From JBLHKW01 sp047618565 (GTDB lineage Bacteria > Planctomycetota > UBA1135 > GCA-002686595): a stretch of 23,763 bases of DNA. The stretch lies in assembly GCA_047618565.1 (NCBI GenBank), contig JBLHKW010000073.1, positions 1 to 23,763 on the forward strand, in the 5' to 3' direction. Below, one piece after another: positions 14,885-23,445 of this stretch. Position numbers and translations under genes: made by a program. Each line of letters begins with the position of its first letter. The first letter of the stretch is position 1. The notes under the pieces are model-generated. The model was given only the letters and a program-made list of their open reading frames with translations. It had not been told where the DNA came from and searched no databases.

Positions 14885-16369
14885 ATGTGCGGATTCATTG
14901 GTATTTACGGTCCTGACGGGACCGACGTCGCGGGAGAGTTGTACGAGGGCCTGTTGGCCGTGCAGCACCGTGGACAGGACGCGGCCGGCATCACCACCTT
15001 CACCGACTCGTTCCACGTCAAGAAGGGGCATGGTCTGGTGATCGAGGTCTTCAATGAAGACAACATGATGCGCCTGCGCGGCAACCTCGGTCTAGGGCAT
15101 GTGCGCTATCCGACGGTCGGGGCATCCCACGACGAGGACGCGCAGCCGTTCCACCACACGTTCCCCCTGGGCGTGGCCATGGTGCACAACGGCAACGTCA
15201 CGAACTTCGCGGAGCTGACGCGCAAGTACTTCACGAAGACCGGAACGCGACTCAACTCCAGCTGCGATCTGGAGGTCCTGCTCTACGTCTTCCAGAAAGG
15301 CCTGGCGGATCGCATCAACGAGACCGGACGGATCGAGGTCGCAGACGTCTTCGCAGCGGTCGAGAAGGTCTACCGCGAGGTCAAGGGCGCGTACTCGGTC
15401 GTGGCCACCATCGCTGACATGGGCATGGTCGCCTTCCGGGATCCGCACGGGATCAAGCCGATCTGTTTCGGCGAGAAGAAGACGCCCGAGGGCATGTGGT
15501 ACGCCTGCGCTTCCGAAAGCGTCGTGCTCAGTACGAACGGATACGAGCGGACCATCGATATCGGTCCCGGCGAAGCTGTCATGGTCACCGCCGAGCGCGA
15601 GGTGATCCGCAAGAAGCTCGCCGACAAGCCGCACCGCCCGTGCATCTTCGAGCTGGTCTACTTCGCGCGTCCCGACTCCTTCCTGGACGACATCTCGGTG
15701 TACAAGACCCGCCAGCGCTTCGGGCACGCCCTCGGCCGCCAGTGGAAGGAACTGGGCGCCCCCATGCCGGATGTGGTCATTCCCATCCCGGACTCGTCGC
15801 GCGATGCGGCCATGACCATGGCTCAGGAACTCGGCGTTCCGTACCGCGAGGGGCTCGTGAAGAACCGCTACATCGGGCGTACCTTCATCATGCCGAACCA
15901 GCAGAGCCGCAACACCTCGATCAGGCGCAAGCTCAACCCGATCCCGATCGAGTTCGATGGTAAGAACGTCTTGCTTGTGGACGATTCGATCGTGCGCGGC
16001 AACACATCGCGACGCATCGTTCAGATGGCCCGCGACGCGGGCGCCAAGCAGGTCTACTTCGGTGTGACCAGCCCGCCGCTGGTAGCGACTTGCCCCTATG
16101 GGATCGATATGGCCAGCAAGCGCGAGTTCGTCGCCAACGGCCAGACGGTCGATCAGGTGGCAGAACGCATCGGTGTCGACTACCTGATGTACCTGGACCG
16201 GGAATCGATGAACAAGGCCGGGCTGGAGGGCAACCCCGCGATCGGCGACTTCTGCAACGCCTGTTTCAACGGGGATTACCCTACCGGGGATATCACCGAG
16301 GAGCGTCTGCAGGCGCTCGAGGATGAACGGTGCAGCAACAACGACGACCGCATTCCGGTGCACGGCTGA
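14885..16369 (+). CDS. purF: Amidophosphoribosyltransferase, [4Fe-4S] type
   Basis: The product is 494 residues. It catalyses the first committed step of purine synthesis, making 5-phosphoribosylamine from PRPP and glutamine. I start at ATG 14885 because Cys2 (MCGFIGIYG) must become the N-terminal nucleophile after Met removal. LLAVQHRGQDAAGI, GLGHVRYPTVG and MVHNGNVTNF are the glutaminase motifs. VLLVDDSIVRGNTSRRIV is the PRPP-binding loop. Cys253 (HRPCIFELVYF), Cys403 (ATCPYGID), Cys457 and Cys460 (FCNACFNG) match in spacing the four Fe-S ligands of the Bacillus subtilis enzyme (236, 382, 437, 440), so an oxygen-sensitive cluster is expected. Unlike B. subtilis no propeptide is evident, though the frame upstream is open. 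It is a single gene, not beside other pur genes here. Confidence 0.95.
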   Translation: MCGFIGIYGPDGTDVAGELYEGLLAVQHRGQDAAGITTFTDSFHVKKGHGLVIEVFNEDNMMRLRGNLGLGHVRYPTVGASHDEDAQPFHHTFPLGVAMVHNGNVTNFAELTRKYFTKTGTRLNSSCDLEVLLYVFQKGLADRINETGRIEVADVFAAVEKVYREVKGAYSVVATIADMGMVAFRDPHGIKPICFGEKKTPEGMWYACASESVVLSTNGYERTIDIGPGEAVMVTAEREVIRKKLADKPHRPCIFELVYFARPDSFLDDISVYKTRQRFGHALGRQWKELGAPMPDVVIPIPDSSRDAAMTMAQELGVPYREGLVKNRYIGRTFIMPNQQSRNTSIRRKLNPIPIEFDGKNVLLVDDSIVRGNTSRRIVQMARDAGAKQVYFGVTSPPLVATCPYGIDMASKREFVANGQTVDQVAERIGVDYLMYLDRESMNKAGLEGNPAIGDFCNACFNGDYPTGDITEERLQALEDERCSNNDDRIPVHG

Positions 16370-16455
16370 TTCCACGCGCCCGAGGTCGGAACGAGCACAC
16401 CCATGATGTCGGCCAGGGGTGCTCTGCCGGGTGAGGGGCAACCTGCTTCGAATTC

Positions 16456-17649
16456 ATGCGCGTTCTGATCACATCGCCTGTCTTTCCGCCTGACCTGGGT
16501 GGGCCGGCCGTCTACGTGCCGAGCGTCGCGCGCTTTCTGATGGAGCGCGGCCACGAGGTCCGCGTCGTGGCTTTCTGCTCGGAGAGCGCGCCCCAGGGGC
16601 ACCCGTTTCGCATCACGGCGATTCCCCGTGGACCGTTGCCGGTGCGCTACCTGAAGGCCTTCTGGGCCGTGCTGCGCGAGGCTAGCTGGGCCGATGTGGT
16701 CTACGTCAACGAACACCTGGCGCTCCTGCACGTACTGGCCGCGAAGCTGCGCGGGGTTCCGTGCACCATCCGCATCATGGTCGACGGCTCCTGGGAGATC
16801 GCCCACCGCAAGGGTTGGTGCGGCCAGGACGACATCGTGACCTTCCAGACCAGGGACTACGGTTTCAAGGTGCGCCTGACGCGCTTCTTGCAGCGACGCT
16901 GGTGGAAGTGGTGCCGTCACATCATCTCGTGCTCCGACTTCCTGCGCGACCTGCTGATCGAGCACCACGGCGTGCCGCCGGACAAGGTGCAGCGCATCTT
17001 CAACGCCTACCACGGCCCGCGGGTCGAGGACGTGCGTGAGACTCCCGAGCAGGCGCGCCGCGCCCTGGACCTGGACGTCGAGCCACGCTATGTGCTGACG
17101 ATCTGTCGGTTGATGGGCTGGAAGCGGGTCGACGGGATTCTGCGCGCCCTGGCTCAGCTGCCAGCGGACGTACACCTGCTGATCGCGGGTGACGGCGACA
17201 TGGAGCCAGAATGGCGCGCACTGGCAGCCGAGCTCGGGCTGGCGGAGCGCGCCCACTTCCTCGGCAACGTGGCCCACGAGCGCATCCCGCTCTACATCCG
17301 CTCGGCCGATGTCTTCGTGCTCAATTCCGAGTACGAGGGCCTGTCACACACCCTGCTCGAGGTGCAGAGCCTGGGAACGCCCATGATCGCAAGCGATGTG
17401 TGCGGCAATCCGGAGGTCGTGGTGGACGGGCAAAACGGCCTGCTGGTAAGCCCTGATAGGCCGGATGAGCTGGCCGCGGCCATCACGCGCATCCTGTCGG
17501 ATCCGGAGCTGGCACGCCGTTTCGTGGCCGACGGACTCGAGCGCGCGCGCGCATTCACTCGCGTTGGCACCTTCGGCCAGGTCGAGCAGGCCCTGGCCAG
17601 GGTCGCCGGAAAGCCCCTGCCGGTGGTTGCAGGGGCTTTCCGGGAATAA
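16456..17649 (+). CDS. Glycosyltransferase family 4
   Basis: The product is 397 residues, starting MRVLITSPVFPPDLGGPAVY, the usual GT4 opening with the Gly-rich acceptor-domain loop. The C-terminal GT-B domain shows VLTICRLMGWKRVDGILRAL, LLIAGDGDMEPEW and VFVLNSEYEGLSHTLLEVQS with the EX7E pair Glu294 and Glu302. ASDVCGNPEVVVDGQNGLLV follows, binding the nucleotide-sugar donor. It is a retaining, probably cytoplasmic transferase making a surface or storage glycan; the sugar cannot be told. The segment WEIAHRKGWCGQDDIVTFQT in the middle resembles WbnH/WcaL-type enzymes only loosely. Its last 14 codons form the stem of an intrinsic terminator, so this gene ends its own transcription unit. It lies 86 bases after purF. 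Confidence 0.9.
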   Translation: MRVLITSPVFPPDLGGPAVYVPSVARFLMERGHEVRVVAFCSESAPQGHPFRITAIPRGPLPVRYLKAFWAVLREASWADVVYVNEHLALLHVLAAKLRGVPCTIRIMVDGSWEIAHRKGWCGQDDIVTFQTRDYGFKVRLTRFLQRRWWKWCRHIISCSDFLRDLLIEHHGVPPDKVQRIFNAYHGPRVEDVRETPEQARRALDLDVEPRYVLTICRLMGWKRVDGILRALAQLPADVHLLIAGDGDMEPEWRALAAELGLAERAHFLGNVAHERIPLYIRSADVFVLNSEYEGLSHTLLEVQSLGTPMIASDVCGNPEVVVDGQNGLLVSPDRPDELAAAITRILSDPELARRFVADGLERARAFTRVGTFGQVEQALARVAGKPLPVVAGAFRE

Positions 17650-17653
17650 TTTT
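17606..17653 (+). terminator. Intrinsic terminator embedded in the 3' end of the GT4 gene
   Basis: CCGGAAAGCCCCTGC (17606-17620) pairs perfectly over 15 bases with GCAGGGGCTTTCCGG (17629-17643) around an eight-base loop. GAATAA and TTTT (17650-17653) follow. The gene's stop TAA is at 17647-17649, so the whole stem is coding sequence. The short T-run makes it a moderate terminator, but the perfect GC-rich stem is persuasive. Confidence 0.8.
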
Positions 17654-17744
17654 CGCAGGACACCGACCTGCACGCTGGGTGGCCGTAAACCCTTCTTGGA
17701 AGGGGCCAAAGGGCATGGCCCCCCCACGAGCCGATAGACTCCGA

Positions 17745-17750
17745 TATACT
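17745..17750 (+). promoter_or_regulatory. Candidate -10 box for the radical SAM gene
   Basis: TATACT at 17745-17750 matches the sigma-70 -10 consensus at five of six bases. It lies in the spacer after the GT4 terminator, where the next gene needs its own promoter. No convincing -35 element is seen about 17 bases upstream. Confidence 0.3.
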
Positions 17751-17795
17751 TTCGGGCGAGCGGACCAGCGGGAGCCAGCGCATGAAGCGCCCTCC

Positions 17796-17814
17796 GGGTC
17801 GACACCCTTTTTTT
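17796..17814 (+). promoter_or_regulatory. Short hairpin plus T7 run in the leader of the radical SAM gene
   Basis: GGGT and ACCC (17796-17807, four-base loop) are followed directly by seven T residues (17808-17814), 22 bases before ATG 17837. The form is that of a small terminator or attenuator, but a four-pair stem is weak. A possible short leader ORF begins at ATG 17782. Confidence 0.3.
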
Positions 17815-17836
17815 ATATTCACGCAACGAGCACGCC

Positions 17837-19387
17837 ATGAGAGTCCTTTTCATCAACGAATACTTGCCGCAGGAAATGCTCGGCATGATGTGGCTGTCGC
17901 GCGCCATCAAGGACGCGGGTCACGAGTGCCAGGCGCTCTTCCTGCCCGACAAGGATTGGATCCAGAAGATCAAGGACATTGATCCGCACGTGGTGTGCTA
18001 CTCGGTGACCACGGGCATGCACCTGTACTTCGCGGATATCAACCAGCGCGTCAAGCAGGAGCTGCCCGGTGTGTTCTCGATCTTCGGCGGCCCGCACCCG
18101 ACGTTCACGCCGGAGATGCTGGAGAAGTACGACCACATCGACGCGATCTGTCGCGGCGAAGGTGAGGAAGCAATCGTCGAGTTCCTCGACAAGCTGCAGG
18201 CCGGCGAGGACCACAACTTCGTTGACAATTTCTGGTTCCGCGATCGCAAGACGGGTGAGATCCTGAAGAATGGTCAGCGCCCGCCGACCCAGGATCTCGA
18301 CAGTCTTGGATTTCCTGACCGTTCGCTCGTCTACGACGCCGGCCCGGTCTACGCGCAGTCCGACCGCAAGGTGTTCGTGACCCAGCGCGGTTGCCCGATG
18401 AACTGCTCCTTCTGCTTCCACCACGCGTTGAAGAAGAAGGTCATGAGCACGACCAACGCCAAGTACGTGCGCAAGCGCTCGGTCGACCACGTCATCGCGG
18501 AGATCAAGGACGTACGCTCGAAGTACCCGCTGAAGTTCGTCCACTTCCTGGACGACATCTTCAACCTCTCCGGCAAGTGGCTGGACGAGTTCTGCGAGAA
18601 GTACCCGAAGGAGATTGGTATTCCGTTCGACGTCATCCTGATGGCGAACATGACCAAGGAGCGGCACATCGAGCAGCTCAAGAAGGCCGGCTGCGTCTAC
18701 GCGCGCGTCGCCTTCGAGTCCGCCAACGAGTACATCCGCAACGCGGTCTTCAAGAAGAACACGACCCTGAAGCAGCTTGAGGATTCCGCAGGCTGGATCA
18801 AGAAGCACGGCATTCGCCTCGGTTCCTTGAACATGCTGGGCGGCCCGGGCGCGAGCATGGAGGACGAGTTCGAGACCGTGCGCCTGAACATCCGTTGCAA
18901 GGTCGACCACCCTCTGGTGTCGATCATGCAGCCCTATCCGATGTTCGACATCGAGGATATGACCAAGGAGATGGGCTACGCGGTCGCCGCGTACGACGAC
19001 TTCCCGGTCAAGTTCAACCGCACCTCCAGCATCGAGTTCGACGAGAAGCGCGAGATCGAGAACCTACACAAGCTCTTCCCGATCGTCGTGCGCTTCCCGT
19101 CCTTGATGGCGATCACGCCCTGGTTGATCAAGCGTCGCATTCTGACCAAGGTCTACCTGATCATGTACATGCTCTTCAGCGAGTACATGGTCGCCGAGCA
19201 GGCCAAGCTCTATGCCAAGGCCCAGGGACTATCCGGCCCTCGCTACTGGGCCTGGGTGGACTTCATGCGCCGCATACTGACCAAGGGTACGCTCCGTATC
19301 TACGAGAACGTGTTCGGCAACGTCGCGCGCAAGGTGGCGCTCTCCCTGCAGATGGGCGATGAGCGCGTGATTGCGCACATGGACTGA
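17837..19387 (+). CDS. B12-binding-domain radical SAM protein
   Basis: The product is 516 residues. The N-terminal half (about 1-130) is a cobalamin-binding-like Rossmann domain: MRVLFINEYLPQEMLGMMWL, VVCYSVTTGMHL, FSIFGGPHPTFTPE and CRGEGEEAIVEFL. This is the usual start of class B radical SAM methyltransferase-like or oxidoreductase proteins, although the B12-ligand His motif (DxHxxG) is not seen. The radical SAM core follows: VTQRGCPMNCSFCFHH with Cys186, Cys190 and Cys193 (CxxxCxxC), binding a 4Fe-4S cluster for S-adenosylmethionine. FVHFLDDIFNLSGKWL, VAFESANEYIRN and LGSLNMLGGPGASMEDE are the later barrel strands. The C-terminal 110 residues are basic and partly hydrophobic (KRRILTKVYLIMYMLFSEYM), suggesting membrane contact. 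Substrate unknown: lipid, hopanoid or secondary metabolite are possible. It has its own leader and no operon partner. Confidence 0.88.
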   Translation: MRVLFINEYLPQEMLGMMWLSRAIKDAGHECQALFLPDKDWIQKIKDIDPHVVCYSVTTGMHLYFADINQRVKQELPGVFSIFGGPHPTFTPEMLEKYDHIDAICRGEGEEAIVEFLDKLQAGEDHNFVDNFWFRDRKTGEILKNGQRPPTQDLDSLGFPDRSLVYDAGPVYAQSDRKVFVTQRGCPMNCSFCFHHALKKKVMSTTNAKYVRKRSVDHVIAEIKDVRSKYPLKFVHFLDDIFNLSGKWLDEFCEKYPKEIGIPFDVILMANMTKERHIEQLKKAGCVYARVAFESANEYIRNAVFKKNTTLKQLEDSAGWIKKHGIRLGSLNMLGGPGASMEDEFETVRLNIRCKVDHPLVSIMQPYPMFDIEDMTKEMGYAVAAYDDFPVKFNRTSSIEFDEKREIENLHKLFPIVVRFPSLMAITPWLIKRRILTKVYLIMYMLFSEYMVAEQAKLYAKAQGLSGPRYWAWVDFMRRILTKGTLRIYENVFGNVARKVALSLQMGDERVIAHMD

Positions 19388-19389
19388 GT

Positions 19390-19412
19390 CTTCCCGACGC
19401 TTCGGCGGGAAG
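19390..19412 (+). terminator. Weak hairpin after the radical SAM gene
   Basis: CTTCCCG (19390-19396) pairs with CGGGAAG (19406-19412) around nine bases, two bases after the stop at 19387. No T-run follows, so if it terminates transcription it does so weakly or with Rho. Confidence 0.4.
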
Positions 19413-19451
19413 TGTGTTGACGGGCGGGCCACCACGCGCCTTCATGTCGGC

Positions 19452-20570
19452 ATGAAACGCCGACTGCAGCAGCCCGTATTGCCGTGCCTCATGGCCGTCC
19501 TGTGTGCTTGTCACACGGCCGCTCCCGAGGTCTCCGAAACGCCCACGGTCATCGACTACGATCCGCCCTCGTCGCTGGTCGTTCCGGAGACCGTGGTCAC
19601 CCACGCAAAGTTTCCCTTCGTCGACGTCCACAACCACCAGTGGCAGATGCCGACCCAGGACCTGGATCTGCTGGTCGACGACATGGACGCGCTGAACATG
19701 GCGGTCATGGTGAACCTGAGCGGGCGTGTGGATGACAGCGAGGAGTTCCTGCGGGGCGCGCTGGCCAACGTCGCCAGCAGTCAACCAGCGCGTTTCCTGG
19801 TGTTCACGAACATCAGCTTCGAGGGCATCGACGACCCTGATTGGGGCACACGCACCGCGAGCCAGCTGGCCGAGGACGTCGCCGCGGGGGCCGCGGGCCT
19901 CAAGATCTACAAGAGCCTGGGCATGTCGGTGGTGGACGATTCGGGCCAGCGAGTGCGCGTCGACGACGAACGCATCGACCCTATCTGGCGCATGTGCGCG
20001 CAGCTCGACGTGCCGGTCCTGATCCACTCCGCGGATCCGGCGCAGTTCTGGCAGCCCTGGGACGGGCAGAACGAGCGCTGGTACGAGCTCTACCAGAAAC
20101 CCGGACGCAAGCAGGACCCGACCCGGTTCACATGGGAGGAGGTCATGGCCGAGCAGCACCGCGTGTTCGCACGACACCCCGGGACGACGTTCATCAATGC
20201 GCACCTGGGGTGGTTGGCCAATGACCTCGAACAGCTCGGCGGCCTGCTGGACCGCTACCCGAACGTGTACACGGAGATCGGAGCCGTGCTGGCCGAGCTC
20301 GGCCGGCAACCACGCTTCGCACGCGCATGGCTCGAGCGCTATCAGGACCGCGTTCTGTTCGGCAAGGACGCCTGGGCGCCGGACGAGTACCACGTCTATT
20401 TTCGCGTGCTCGAGACGGCCGACGAGTACTTCGACTACTACCGGCGCCGTCACGCGTTCTGGAAGATGTACGGGCTGAATCTCGGCGATAAGGTCCTGCG
20501 CAAGCTCTACTACAAGAATGCGTTGCGCCTGTTTCCGAAGCTCGACCGGTCCTTATTCCCGGCCGACTGA
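19452..20570 (+). CDS. Lipoprotein amidohydrolase (amidohydrolase-2 / TIM-barrel metal-dependent hydrolase)
   Basis: The product is 372 residues. I start at ATG 19452 because what follows is a lipoprotein signal: MKRRLQQPVLPCLMAVLCAC, with a C at the lipidation position before HTAAPEVSE. The frame is open back to 19371, but that part overlaps the previous gene. The mature part is an amidohydrolase-2-like barrel: FVDVHNHQW (His60, His62), PVLIHSADP (His192), INAHLGWLAND (His251) and VLFGKDAW (Asp306), the metal and catalytic residues of the family. The substrate is unknown; such enzymes include decarboxylases and lactonases. Attachment as a lipoprotein is unusual for this mainly cytoplasmic superfamily. 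Its 3' end overlaps the convergent symporter gene by 18 bases. Confidence 0.85.
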   Translation: MKRRLQQPVLPCLMAVLCACHTAAPEVSETPTVIDYDPPSSLVVPETVVTHAKFPFVDVHNHQWQMPTQDLDLLVDDMDALNMAVMVNLSGRVDDSEEFLRGALANVASSQPARFLVFTNISFEGIDDPDWGTRTASQLAEDVAAGAAGLKIYKSLGMSVVDDSGQRVRVDDERIDPIWRMCAQLDVPVLIHSADPAQFWQPWDGQNERWYELYQKPGRKQDPTRFTWEEVMAEQHRVFARHPGTTFINAHLGWLANDLEQLGGLLDRYPNVYTEIGAVLAELGRQPRFARAWLERYQDRVLFGKDAWAPDEYHVYFRVLETADEYFDYYRRRHAFWKMYGLNLGDKVLRKLYYKNALRLFPKLDRSLFPAD

Positions 20571-22232
20571 TCCGTCCGTGGCGCGCGTCAGGGCCGAGAC
20601 CGCCAGGCCCACGCCCAGTGTCGCGCCGCAACCGATAGGATTCAGCCACAACCACGCGACGCCGGCCAGGCGCTCGGCCAGTGCCACCGTGGCCATGCCC
20701 GCCAGGAGTCCGAAGAAGGCGCCGTGGCCATTCGCCCTGCGCGTTCCGAAGCCCAGGATGAAGACGCCCAACAGCGACCCGTAGAAGTACGAGCCGATGA
20801 TGTTCACGGCCTCGATCACCGACCCGAGGCGCGCCGCGAACAGGGCGAAGGTGGCGGCCAGCGCGCCCCACAACAGGGTGAAGAGGCGTGCCGCACGCAG
20901 GTAGTGTTCGTCCGTCGCATTCGGGCGCAGGTGTCTGCGGTAGACGTCCACGACGGTCGTGGTGGACAAGGCATTCAGCTCCGAGTCGATGCTCGACATG
21001 GCGGCCGCGAAGATCGCGGCCAGGAGCAGGCCCACCAGCCCGGCCGGAAGGTTGTGGATGATGAAGTACGGGAACACGGAATTCGTGTCGTCGTAGTCCG
21101 GTTCGATCGTGCGCGCCAAGGCTACGGCCGACGCGCGAATGTCGTTGAGTTCCGCGTCCGCTTCCAGGTACTGCGAGCCGGCCTCGGTCTCACCGTCAGC
21201 AAAGAGCGCCTGGGCGTGGTTCTGACGCAGGGTCAGGGCCTGGTCATGGGCCTGTTCCAGTTCATGGAGCTGCTGTGCTTGGTCGCTGGCCTCGATACGC
21301 TCGACCACGTTCGCGTCGAACAGCAGCGGAGGATGCTCGAAGTGGAAGACCGCGAACAGCAGGACTCCCAGGAGCAGCACGAATAGCTGCACCGGAATCT
21401 TGAGCAGCGCGTTGAAGAGCAGCGCACGTTGGTTGTCGCGCAGGGAGCGGCCCGCCAGGAAGCGCTGCACCTGACTCTGGTCGCAGCCGAAGTAGGACAG
21501 AAACAGGAACGTCCCGCCGATCAGGCCGGACCAGACGGTGTAGCGGTTGGCCGGGTCGAAGGAGAAGTCGAGCACGCGCGTGCGGCCTGTCAGGCGTGCG
21601 AGCTCGAGCGCGTCGGTAAGCGAGCTACCCGCTGGCAAGCGGCCGAGCATGACCACGAAGCACACGCCCATGCCCACGAAGATCAGGCCCATCTGCACCA
21701 CGTCGGTCCAGATCACGGCCTTGATGCCTCCGACCGAGGTGTAGGCGATGGCGACGGCGCTCATGACACCGACGGTCACGGGCAGGCTCCAGCCGAGCAG
21801 CATCGAGAGCACGATCGATGGGGCGTAAACGACGACGCCCAGCGAGAGGCTGCGCTGCAGCAGGAACACCAGGCTGGACAACAGGCGCGTCTTCGCGTCG
21901 AAGCGCCGCCCAAGCAGCTCGTAGGCCGTGAACACGCCCGCGCGCTGATAGACGGGCAGCAACGTGAAGGCCAGGATCACCAGCGCCACGGGCAGGCCCA
22001 GGTAGAACTGGACGAAGCGCATCCCGTCCGCGTAACCCTTGCCTGTCGTTCCGATGAACGTGATGGCGCTGGCCTGGGTCGCCATCACGGACAGTCCGAC
22101 TGCCCACCAGGGGATCGATCGGTCCGCGACGAAGAACGCGCGCGTCGTGTGGCTGGCGCGTGCGTTCCACAGCCCGACCAGGGCGATTGCGGTCAGGTAG
22201 AGGCCGAAGAGCGTCCAGTCGAGGTTTCCCAC
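20553..22232 (-). CDS. Sodium:solute symporter (SSS / SLC5 family)
   Basis: The product is 559 residues with about 13 membrane helices. Family marks are WAVGLSVMATQASAITFIGT (sodium-site helix 1 region), AYTSVGGIKAVIWTDVVQMG (the SSS signature around GG.kAV..TD..Q), LSYFGCDQSQVQRFLAGRS and FAAAMSSIDSELNALSTTTV. It couples uptake of a small solute (sugar, sialic acid or similar) to sodium. Between FAVFHFEH and FPYFIIHNLPAG lies a hydrophilic insert of about 90 residues (about 295-385), rich in Glu, Gln and Ala. It is probably a helical loop, longer than in typical sugar symporters. It is convergent with the amidohydrolase (18-base overlap) and lies 29 bases before the TraF-like gene on the same strand, so these two minus-strand genes could be co-transcribed (TraF-like gene first). 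The transported substrate cannot be told. Confidence 0.92.
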   Translation of the reverse strand: MGNLDWTLFGLYLTAIALVGLWNARASHTTRAFFVADRSIPWWAVGLSVMATQASAITFIGTTGKGYADGMRFVQFYLGLPVALVILAFTLLPVYQRAGVFTAYELLGRRFDAKTRLLSSLVFLLQRSLSLGVVVYAPSIVLSMLLGWSLPVTVGVMSAVAIAYTSVGGIKAVIWTDVVQMGLIFVGMGVCFVVMLGRLPAGSSLTDALELARLTGRTRVLDFSFDPANRYTVWSGLIGGTFLFLSYFGCDQSQVQRFLAGRSLRDNQRALLFNALLKIPVQLFVLLLGVLLFAVFHFEHPPLLFDANVVERIEASDQAQQLHELEQAHDQALTLRQNHAQALFADGETEAGSQYLEADAELNDIRASAVALARTIEPDYDDTNSVFPYFIIHNLPAGLVGLLLAAIFAAAMSSIDSELNALSTTTVVDVYRRHLRPNATDEHYLRAARLFTLLWGALAATFALFAARLGSVIEAVNIIGSYFYGSLLGVFILGFGTRRANGHGAFFGLLAGMATVALAERLAGVAWLWLNPIGCGATLGVGLAVSALTRATDGSVGRE

Positions 22233-22260
22233 GGGCGCAGCATACGGCGTCGTACTCCGC

Positions 22261-23445
22261 TCAGAAGCTCCAGCCTAACTGAAGTGAAGCGCCGAAGGTC
22301 TCTTCGCCGACGCTGCCGGCGAGGTCGAGCGTGAAGACGCCCCAGGGCGAGAATCCCAGACCGGCGGTGAGCAGATCCTCGCGCTCATTCTCAAGGTCCA
22401 TGCGGTACCCACCGCGCACTTGGCCCCAGCCCCAACCAAGCTCGGCCCCGACGCCCACGAACTGCGACCCGGCGGCGAAGTCAAAGGGCTCGGTCTTGGT
22501 CAGGTCCACGTCGGCTGCGAGTGTTACGCCACCGGCATTCCAGGACGCGCCGAGCGTCGCCATCGGGTCAATGCTGTACGTGTACTGCTCGCCGAGCGTC
22601 GTGACCGACTGGATGTCGCTCCCGATCAGGTTGCGCAACGCTAGACCGACCGAGACCTTGTCGGTCGCCTCGAGTAGCAAGCCCGCATCCACGTTGAAGT
22701 TCGACTCCGAGCGTCGGAAGGCCTCGTCCGTGAAGTCGCCGGTCTCGTCATCCGGGTCAAAATCGTCCGCGTCGATGCGATAGTTGAAGGTCTCGACCAC
22801 CTGGACCTTGGGCGTTACACCGACCGAGAGGTTCTTGCCGCCGACCTGGAAGGTGCGTGCCATGGCAACCCCGTAGTTCGAGATCAGCGCCGCCGAGACG
22901 ACTGCGTTGGAGAGCAGGTCTGGCAGCGTGGTCCCACCGAAGGCACCACTGATCGCCGCTGCATCGGCCGGATCGACGTCCATGAAACTGAGCCCCGAGA
23001 CACGGTTTTCGACGACGATGGTCAACCCCAGGCTGTTCGACGGGACGGCAACCGTGAAGCCAGCGTTCACGTCGAAATTCACGAGTCGCTGGTCGAGATC
23101 GTCCAGCGCGGCTGCCAGGGCGTCGAGGTCCGCCTGCGTCGGAGCGGCGGGGACGTTGAAGATTGCCTCGATGCGATCGAACTCGTCGACGAAAGCCTCG
23201 GCCGCGTCGACCAGGTTGTCCGGGTCGGAAGCGAGCGCGCTGAGCGCCGGCAGCACCACGCCCCAGTCCTCACGTTCCTTGTGTCGTGCCAGCAGGGCGG
23301 GATTTGCGAGACCCGCGTTGCGGTAATTGGCGGAGGCGACCTCGGCTCCGCCCATGGCGTTCGTGCGCGCGCCGACGCCCTGGGGCGCGGCGATGCTCGA
23401 GCCGGCGAGGGAAACGAGGCAGAGAGTGGCGAGCGGCTTGCGCAT
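22261..23445 (-). CDS. TraF-like outer-membrane beta-barrel protein
   Basis: From ATG 23445 the product is 394 residues; the frame is open upstream but MRKPLATLCLVSLAGSSIA begins a normal signal peptide, cut near A/APQG. The mature N-terminus, GARTNAMGGAEVASANYRNA and GLANPALLA, is the typical motif of the TraF_2 family (PF13729-like) and of FadL-like porins. An acidic helical segment (PDNLVDAAEAFVDEFDRIEA; TQADLDALAAALDDLDQR) precedes about ten or more alternating beta strands (FNVDAGLLLEATDKVSVGLAL, GVTLAADVDLTKTEPFDF, VGAELGWGWGQVRGGYRMD). The last residue is Phe (LQLGWSF), the outer-membrane assembly signal. Despite the family name there is no evidence of conjugation here. It is more likely a chromosomal porin or surface protein. 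Confidence 0.85.
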   Translation of the reverse strand: MRKPLATLCLVSLAGSSIAAPQGVGARTNAMGGAEVASANYRNAGLANPALLARHKEREDWGVVLPALSALASDPDNLVDAAEAFVDEFDRIEAIFNVPAAPTQADLDALAAALDDLDQRLVNFDVNAGFTVAVPSNSLGLTIVVENRVSGLSFMDVDPADAAAISGAFGGTTLPDLLSNAVVSAALISNYGVAMARTFQVGGKNLSVGVTPKVQVVETFNYRIDADDFDPDDETGDFTDEAFRRSESNFNVDAGLLLEATDKVSVGLALRNLIGSDIQSVTTLGEQYTYSIDPMATLGASWNAGGVTLAADVDLTKTEPFDFAAGSQFVGVGAELGWGWGQVRGGYRMDLENEREDLLTAGLGFSPWGVFTLDLAGSVGEETFGASLQLGWSF

